From Acidobacteriota bacterium (GTDB lineage Bacteria > Acidobacteriota > Aminicenantia > Aminicenantales > Aminicenantaceae), in the NCBI GenBank assembly GCA_030609975.1, contig JAUWSR010000130.1, positions 1 through 9,848 of the forward strand: DNA of 9,848 nucleotides. Direction: 5' to 3'. Made by a program: the position numbers and the translations under genes. Below, in pieces: positions 6,035 through 9,848 of this stretch. Every line of letters begins with the position of its first letter. Position 1 is the stretch's first letter. The notes under the pieces are model-generated. The model ran no database searches, was not told where the DNA came from, and was given only the letters and a program-made list of their open reading frames with translations.

Positions 6035-8899
6035 CTACTCGATCAGAGGATCTTTGCGCACGGTGAGAGGTTTGACCATGGTCTTGCCTCCCACTTTGAG
6101 AGTCACGGTGTAAACGCCGGGGGGAGCGGGGATGGGATTGAGTTTGTTGGTGCGGCGGTTGATGCCGGAATATTTCTGGCCGCGATCTTCGAGTGATTTT
6201 TTGAGCTTGTCTCCGATCTCTCTGCGTTCTTCCCACTCTGTGGTTTTGGTATACATCTCGAGAAGCTTTTTTTCGTCGTCATTCAGTTCGGGAGGGTTGA
6301 AGTAATAGCGCCATACAAATCGGTTGATTCCCTGCTTGGGCCTTACTTTAGGCTTGAGGGTCATTTTCTTGTCTTTGTCAGCAATCTCGAGCTTTACCTC
6401 TTTGACATCCTCTCCTGCATAGTAATGGATATTGGCGGCGCGTATGGGATTGGAACCCCGGTAGAGGAACTGCCCCCGGTTTCCACCCCGGTCCAGTGAG
6501 ATCCACTGGGTGGCGACTTTGGGTGTGAAGAGATAGGCATCGCCTTCTGACGCGGCCTTGTTCAGATGCTGCAGGGGAGTGATGTCGTCACAGATCCATA
6601 TCCCTCGTCCATGTGTGCCGATAATAAGATCGTGATAGAGCGGGTGGATCATGATATCGTGAACCGCCACGATGGGCAGGTTGTTCATGAAGCGTTCCCA
6701 GGTTTTGCCGCCGTCGGTTGTTGCAAAAAGCCCGAACTCTGTGCCCAAAAAGAGAAGGTCACGGTTTATGGGATCCTCCCGGATCACGTAGGCCACCTGA
6801 CCGTCGGGAAGGGAATCGGAGATCCTCCACCAGATCTTTCCGAAATCCTCGGTTTTAAAAGCCCAAGTCGAAAAGTTGTCGCTGCGGTGGCCGTCTAGGG
6901 TGACATAGCAGGTGCCTTCGTTGAAGTGGCCGGCTTCGACCCGGCTTACCCAGAGTCCTTTGGGGGCATCGGGCAGATCGGCTGCGACGTTGGCCCAGGT
7001 TTTACCGCCATTGCGTGTGATCTGGATGTTGCCATCGTCCGTGCCGGCCCAGATGACCTCTGGATTTAGCGGCGATTCCGAAATGGTCACGATATTGCAG
7101 TGATTTTCCGCACCCGTCCGGTCTATGGTCAGCCCGCCGGTGTCGCGGTCGAGTTTGACGGGATCCTGGGTTGTAAGATCTGGGCTGATGATCTGCCAGG
7201 ATTCACCCCGGTCCCGGCTTTTAAAGAGGAAGTTGCCTCCGAAATAGACCGTGCCGGGATAGTGCTGTGAGAGTACGATCGGGGCGGACCAATTGAAACG
7301 GAAAGGATTGTCGTCGCCCCATCCGGTTTCCTTATGGAGCTTGAGGAGCGCGTCGGTGACAAATGCGTCATAGTTGATGACGTTTTCTTTGCGGGGCTTG
7401 ATGAAGGTGCCGGAGCGGGTTTTGATATTGACCCGCTGAATGTTGCCCTGTTGGCTTTCCACGTAGACCGTGCTCCAGTCATGGGGATCGACCGGAGTGT
7501 AGAAGCCGTCGCCGCCGCCGATCTTGAACCAGTGATCGGTGAGGATACCGGCGCTGTCGCGGCTGTTAGAGGGGCCGCCCCAGGTGCCGTTGTCCTGAAG
7601 GCCGCCGTAAACATAATAGGGATCGCGGTTGTCAGCGCCTATGGCGTAGAACTGGCTCAAGGGCAGGTTGTCGAAGAAGATGTAGCCTTTGCCATGATCA
7701 TGAGTGAGTGCCGAACCTCCATCGGTTCCGATGTAGTAGCGATCTTTGTTGTTGGGATCGGACCAGAGGGTGTGGTAGTCGCCGTGGATACCGGTGTTCT
7801 GCTGCTTGAGGGTTTTGCCGCCGTCGTAGGAGATGTGATAGCTTCCGGTCACGATATAGACGATCTGGTCATCGAGAGGATTGACATAGATGTGAGTGTA
7901 GTAGAACGGGCGGTTCTGGTAGCGGTTCATGTATTTCCAGGTCTGGCCCCCGTCTTCACTGCGGTAGATCCCGGAGCCGAGCTTGGTCATGTCCTTGTAT
8001 TCGGGATTTTCTTCACCTGAAGGAAGGTTGGCGCTGGGATGGAAGCCGCTCTCGAGGAAGGCCAAAACCACATTGGGCTTGGAGCGGCAGATTGCTAGGC
8101 CGATCTTCCCTGTGTCGCCTTCGGGAAGTCCGCTTGCGAGTTTAGACCAGGAGGCACCGGCGTCAGTGGATTTGAAGATCCCGCCGTTGGGACCACCGGA
8201 ATCAAAGCGGTAGGGTTGGCGCAGGCGCTGCCAGAATCCGACGTAAAGGATGTCCGGATTGGAGGGATCCATGATGAGCTCGATGGCTCCGGTTTTGCCG
8301 TCATCGGGCAGGCCGTTTGTGAGTTTCTTCCAGCTGTTGCCACCGTCAGTTGTCATGTAGAGTCCGCGGGTTCCAGAGTATCCCCAGAGATGGCCGATAG
8401 CGGCTACATAAACCATGTCGGTGTTTTCATGATGGAGGATCATCTAGGAGATGGAATGCGTGTCTTTGAGGCCCATGTTGGAGAAGGACTTGCCTCAGTC
8501 TGTAGATTTATAGATCCCGTCTCCCCAAGCGATGGAGTTACGGGGGTTTTTCTCTCCGGTCCCGACCCAGATGATGTCGGGATTTGTTTGGCAGATGGCC
8601 ACATCGCCGATGGAGGAGGCTCCATATTTGTCGAAGATCGGCTTCCAGGTTGTGCCGGCGTTTTTGGATTTCCACACACCGCCTGAGGCCGAACCCACGA
8701 TGACGTGAGTGAAGTCATCGTCCAGGGCCTCGATGTCCGAGATGCGTCCGGACATGTTGGCCGGGCCGATATTCCGCCAGCGAAAACCTTGGGCTATGCC
8801 CGAATCGTCCATTTGAGCGATGGCTGGTGGTGTAATAAGCCCAAGCAGTAAGCAGATGACGCCTAAAAAGACTTGTACACTTCCTCTCTTAAAATCCAT
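6035..8899 (-). pseudogene. Secreted Asp-box (BNR/sortilin-like) beta-propeller repeat protein, interrupted by two in-frame stops
   Basis: Read through from the ATG at 8899, this is a 954-codon gene of the large secreted repeat proteins often labelled WD40/YVTN/BNR-like, VPS10/sortilin-like or 'glycosyl hydrolase'. It begins with a signal peptide (hydrophobic 8-20, cleavage likely after PPAIA). It carries about ten Asp boxes (S-x-D-x-G-x-[ST]-W type), such as KSKNAGTTW near 77, TTDGGNSW near 183, STDAGASW near 244, SEDGGQTW near 314 and TTDGGKTW further on, which mark blades of beta-propellers. A C-terminal extension contains a charged helix and a final beta-rich segment (PPGVYTVTLKVGG). Codon 135 is TGA (8495-8497) in the middle of an Asp box (STD-stop-GKSF, where Gly is usual, so GGA to TGA is the likely change). 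Codon 152 is TAG (8444-8446). The frame is otherwise intact, and the 16 codons between the stops still encode family-like sequence. The second open part starts with ATG at 8443 but lacks a Shine-Dalgarno. Either this is a recent pseudogene or the stops are sequence errors; the remaining protein could function if read through. Confidence 0.85.
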
Positions 8900-8906
8900 G
8901 ATTATT

Positions 8907-8913
8907 CCTCCTT
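8907..8913 (-). promoter_or_regulatory. Ribosome binding site of the Asp-box repeat protein
   Basis: AAGGAGG on the minus strand, 7 nt before the ATG at 8899, a near-perfect Shine-Dalgarno. It chooses this start over ATGs further upstream in the same frame (up to 9013), which would begin inside vapC and place about 38 residues before the signal peptide. Confidence 0.85.
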
Positions 8914-8933
8914 CATGCATGGTGGGATGAGGT

Positions 8934-8962
8934 ATTATATAAATGTGCTCCGACTTATGCAA
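8934..8962 (-). promoter_or_regulatory. Promoter of the Asp-box repeat protein
   Basis: Minus-strand TTGCAT (8962-8957), 17 nt, then a perfect TATAAT (8939-8934). The predicted transcript starts about 28 nt before the ATG and includes the Shine-Dalgarno. The -35 box overlaps the last codon and stop of vapC, so the repeat-protein gene has its own promoter rather than depending on the toxin-antitoxin transcript. Confidence 0.6.
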
Positions 8963-9335
8963 CATCAAGAACTTTGAGGCTGAGTTCGTTGATGTGGCGG
9001 AAGTGTTTGGCATTGCTTGACATCAAGGGCAGATGATTTTCTACCGCTGTGGCAGCCACCAGCGCATCTCCAGCTCGTAGGCCCTGCGAGAGGCTGTATT
9101 CCTCGAGATAGATCGAAGCGCGATGGCCAATGTTTTCTGTGAGAGGAAGAACGGCAAAACTGAAGTCTGAGAGAAAGCTTTTAATATATTTATGTTGCGT
9201 TTGGTTCTGGGCGCACTGTAAGAGTTCCATATAGGAATAAACAGAGAGAAACCTTTTCTCTGTGTTGTCGATGGCTTCAGCAGCTTTTTGATTTCCCCTC
9301 TGAGCCCAGATGAAAATATCGGTGTCAAATATCAT
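8955..9335 (-). CDS. vapC: PIN-domain ribonuclease toxin, VapC family
   Basis: 126 residues, the usual size for VapC toxins, which are Mg-dependent endoribonucleases that cleave tRNA or rRNA when freed from their antitoxin. The PIN active-site pattern is clear: D4 in MIFDTDIFIW, E37 in YMELLQ, D90 in RAGDALVAAT, and N108 in SSNAKHF. The fourth acidic position (three residues after that Asn) is His 111, as in FitB/VapC members with an xNxxHF ending. It overlaps the 3' end of the antitoxin gene by 11 nt, the standard arrangement for translational coupling. No strong ribosome binding site of its own is visible. Normally the toxin-antitoxin complex represses its own promoter. Subfamily target cannot be told. 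Confidence 0.9.
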   Translation of the reverse strand: MIFDTDIFIWAQRGNQKAAEAIDNTEKRFLSVYSYMELLQCAQNQTQHKYIKSFLSDFSFAVLPLTENIGHRASIYLEEYSLSQGLRAGDALVAATAVENHLPLMSSNAKHFRHINELSLKVLDVA

Positions 9336-9531
9336 GTGTTCGTACGGTTCTCAACTTTTCCATTTTTCTAGGTACGGTTTCTTCCTGGGCTTGGTACATC
9401 CCGAAGAAAGGATGATCTTTGACTTTCATGTCTGTTTTTTGTCTATTAGGATGGATAGTCCCTTTGACTTTCCCGTGATAGAGGATCTCTACCTTTTCTC
9501 CCCGGTTCAAGGCCTTCAACACGCTCTTCAT
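9325..9531 (-). CDS. Antitoxin partner of VapC, Phd/YefM-like
   Basis: 68 residues from the first ATG. The sequence MKSVLKALNRGEKVEILYHGKVKG resembles the N-terminal DNA-binding fold of Phd/YefM-type antitoxins, where a short helix (ALxRGE) is followed by beta strands (VxIxYxGKxxG). The C-terminal part (DHPFFGMYQAQE) is the usual toxin-binding tail. The pairing with vapC (11-nt overlap, antitoxin first) supports the role. The frame remains open upstream to a TAA at 9562-9564, and those ten codons read QASIVDLRYK, which looks like the missing beginning of the family (IVDLRYKMKSVLKAL). No ATG, GTG or TTG occurs there; the only near-cognate start is ATT at 9552-9550, 5 nt after a weak AGG. The true N-terminus is therefore uncertain: 68 residues, or about 75 with ATT initiation. 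Confidence 0.78.
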   Translation of the reverse strand: MKSVLKALNRGEKVEILYHGKVKGTIHPNRQKTDMKVKDHPFFGMYQAQEETVPRKMEKLRTVRTHDI

Positions 9532-9561
9532 TTTGTATCTGAGATCAACAATGGATGCCTG

Positions 9562-9590
9562 TTAACTTTAGCTATTTGAATTCGTATATA
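9562..9590 (+). promoter_or_regulatory. Promoter of the serine hydrolase, predicting a leaderless mRNA
   Basis: Plus-strand TTAACT (9562-9567), exactly 17 nt, then TATATA (9585-9590), ending 5 nt before the ATG at 9596. There is no Shine-Dalgarno in the remaining TCACC. The geometry (N17, then 5 nt to ATG) matches that of the kinase promoter in this window. The -35 box lies just upstream of the antitoxin reading frame on the other strand, so binding at this 40-bp divergent region would affect both genes. No clear promoter for the toxin-antitoxin pair could be picked out. Confidence 0.5.
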
Positions 9591-9595
9591 TCACC

Positions 9596-9848
9596 ATGAA
9601 GAGAAAACCTTGCCTCACATTGTGTTTACTGTGTCTCGTTGCGATCTTTGCCTGGGCTGATCTATTTGCTCAAGCCCCAACCTGGGAGTGGCCGCGCTCC
9701 ACACCTGAAGACCAAGGTTTGGACAGCGAACAGTTGACTGAGCTTGTTGAACTTATCCGAGAAGGGGAGCAGTTCCCCAGGCTCGACAGTCTTTTGATTG
9801 TGCGCAACGTCAAGATCGTGATCGAAGATTATTTCAGGAGATTATCGG
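9596..9848 (+). CDS. Secreted serine hydrolase, beta-lactamase class C / penicillin-binding-protein-like, 5' part
   Basis: Eighty-four codons are visible before the right edge. A basic start (MKRK) and hydrophobic stretch to about residue 20, ending ADLFAQA, form a signal peptide with no lipobox Cys at the cleavage site. The mature start reads WEWPRSTPEDQGLDSEQL, then a helix, then SLLIVRNVKIVIEDYF. This 'STPEEQG-hDS-L' followed by 'hhVRNGKhVxExYF' is the standard N-terminus of Pfam beta-lactamase-family serine hydrolases (esterases and D-aminopeptidases included). The catalytic SxxK and YxN motifs lie beyond the window, so activity cannot be judged. Val replaces the usual Gly in RNGK. The ATG at 9596 is chosen because it begins the signal peptide and lies 5 nt after a -10-like box. 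Confidence 0.8.
   Translation, partial: MKRKPCLTLCLLCLVAIFAWADLFAQAPTWEWPRSTPEDQGLDSEQLTELVELIREGEQFPRLDSLLIVRNVKIVIEDYFRRLS

Noticed and set aside
7334..8020. 228-codon open frame on the plus strand, opposite the Asp-box repeat gene
   Set aside because: Its translation is low-complexity (Val/Gly/Ala-rich) and arises from the repeated Gly/Asp codons of the true gene read backwards in a GC-rich region. It has no ribosome binding site and resembles no family.
8444..8446. TAG as a pyrrolysine or reassigned codon
   Set aside because: TAG is the normal terminator of the radical SAM, kinase and repeat-protein genes in this window, and no pyrrolysine machinery is visible.
8495..8497. TGA as a selenocysteine codon in the Asp-box protein
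   Set aside because: The position is a structural Gly of a propeller motif, not a redox site, and a second stop of a different type (TAG) follows 17 codons later.
8495..9013. Longer start of the Asp-box protein at 9013
   Set aside because: It would begin inside vapC and put about 38 residues before a perfect signal peptide; the AAGGAGG site clearly serves the ATG at 8899.
1..9848. CRISPR array, tRNA or rRNA gene, insertion sequence
   Set aside because: No regularly spaced direct repeats, cloverleaf-like segments, transposase motifs or terminal inverted repeats were seen; nearly all of the window is accounted for by protein genes.

Overview
The window holds five complete protein genes or gene remnants and two genes cut by its edges. 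It looks like an anaerobic or microaerophilic bacterium of the Acidobacteriota / Candidatus Aminicenantes type. That is an inference from the gene mix: a Ser/Thr kinase fused to a TPR array, a secreted imidazolonepropionase-like amidohydrolase, a very large secreted Asp-box (BNR/sortilin-like) repeat protein, a secreted class-C-type serine hydrolase, and a radical SAM/SPASM enzyme. No rRNA or marker gene is present to prove it. Base composition is uneven: two 60-base samples from the radical SAM and kinase genes (421-480 and 2581-2640) each count 35% GC, one from the amidohydrolase (5041-5100) counts 47%, and one from the repeat-protein gene (7501-7560) counts 65%.

Layout. Positions 1-147 (+) are the 3' end of an unrecognised reading frame that enters from the left. 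It is followed after 28 nt by a complete radical SAM/SPASM gene (176-1243, +). That gene converges tail to tail with a receptor-like Ser/Thr kinase (1240-4341, -), and the two stop codons share a CTAG palindrome. Upstream of the kinase, on the same strand, are a secreted metal-dependent amidohydrolase (4390-5817, -), a 217-nt gap carrying a candidate promoter, and a secreted Asp-box repeat protein (6035-8899, -). The repeat protein is interrupted by two in-frame stop codons only 17 codons apart. Next is a VapBC/Phd-type toxin-antitoxin pair (vapC 8955-9335 and its antitoxin 9325-9531 or slightly longer, -). Divergent from it is the 5' end of a secreted serine hydrolase (9596 to the right edge, +).

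How they fit. The genes do not form one pathway. The amidohydrolase, the repeat protein and the serine hydrolase are exported, so peptide or polymer handling outside the cytoplasm is a plausible shared theme. The kinase is a membrane sensor with an extracytoplasmic TPR domain. The toxin-antitoxin pair is an accessory module. The radical SAM enzyme could mature a peptide or protein, and its substrate is not identifiable here.

Most noteworthy signals: (i) the kinase and the serine hydrolase each have a promoter-like -35/N17/-10 whose -10 box ends exactly 5 nt before the ATG, with no Shine-Dalgarno, which predicts leaderless mRNAs. The amidohydrolase and repeat-protein genes instead have strong Shine-Dalgarno sites. 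(ii) The repeat-protein gene has TGA and TAG stops in an otherwise intact frame. (iii) The conserved-looking N-terminus of the antitoxin is open upstream of its first ATG but has no canonical start codon. (iv) The radical SAM gene is preceded by a tightly spaced unknown reading frame.
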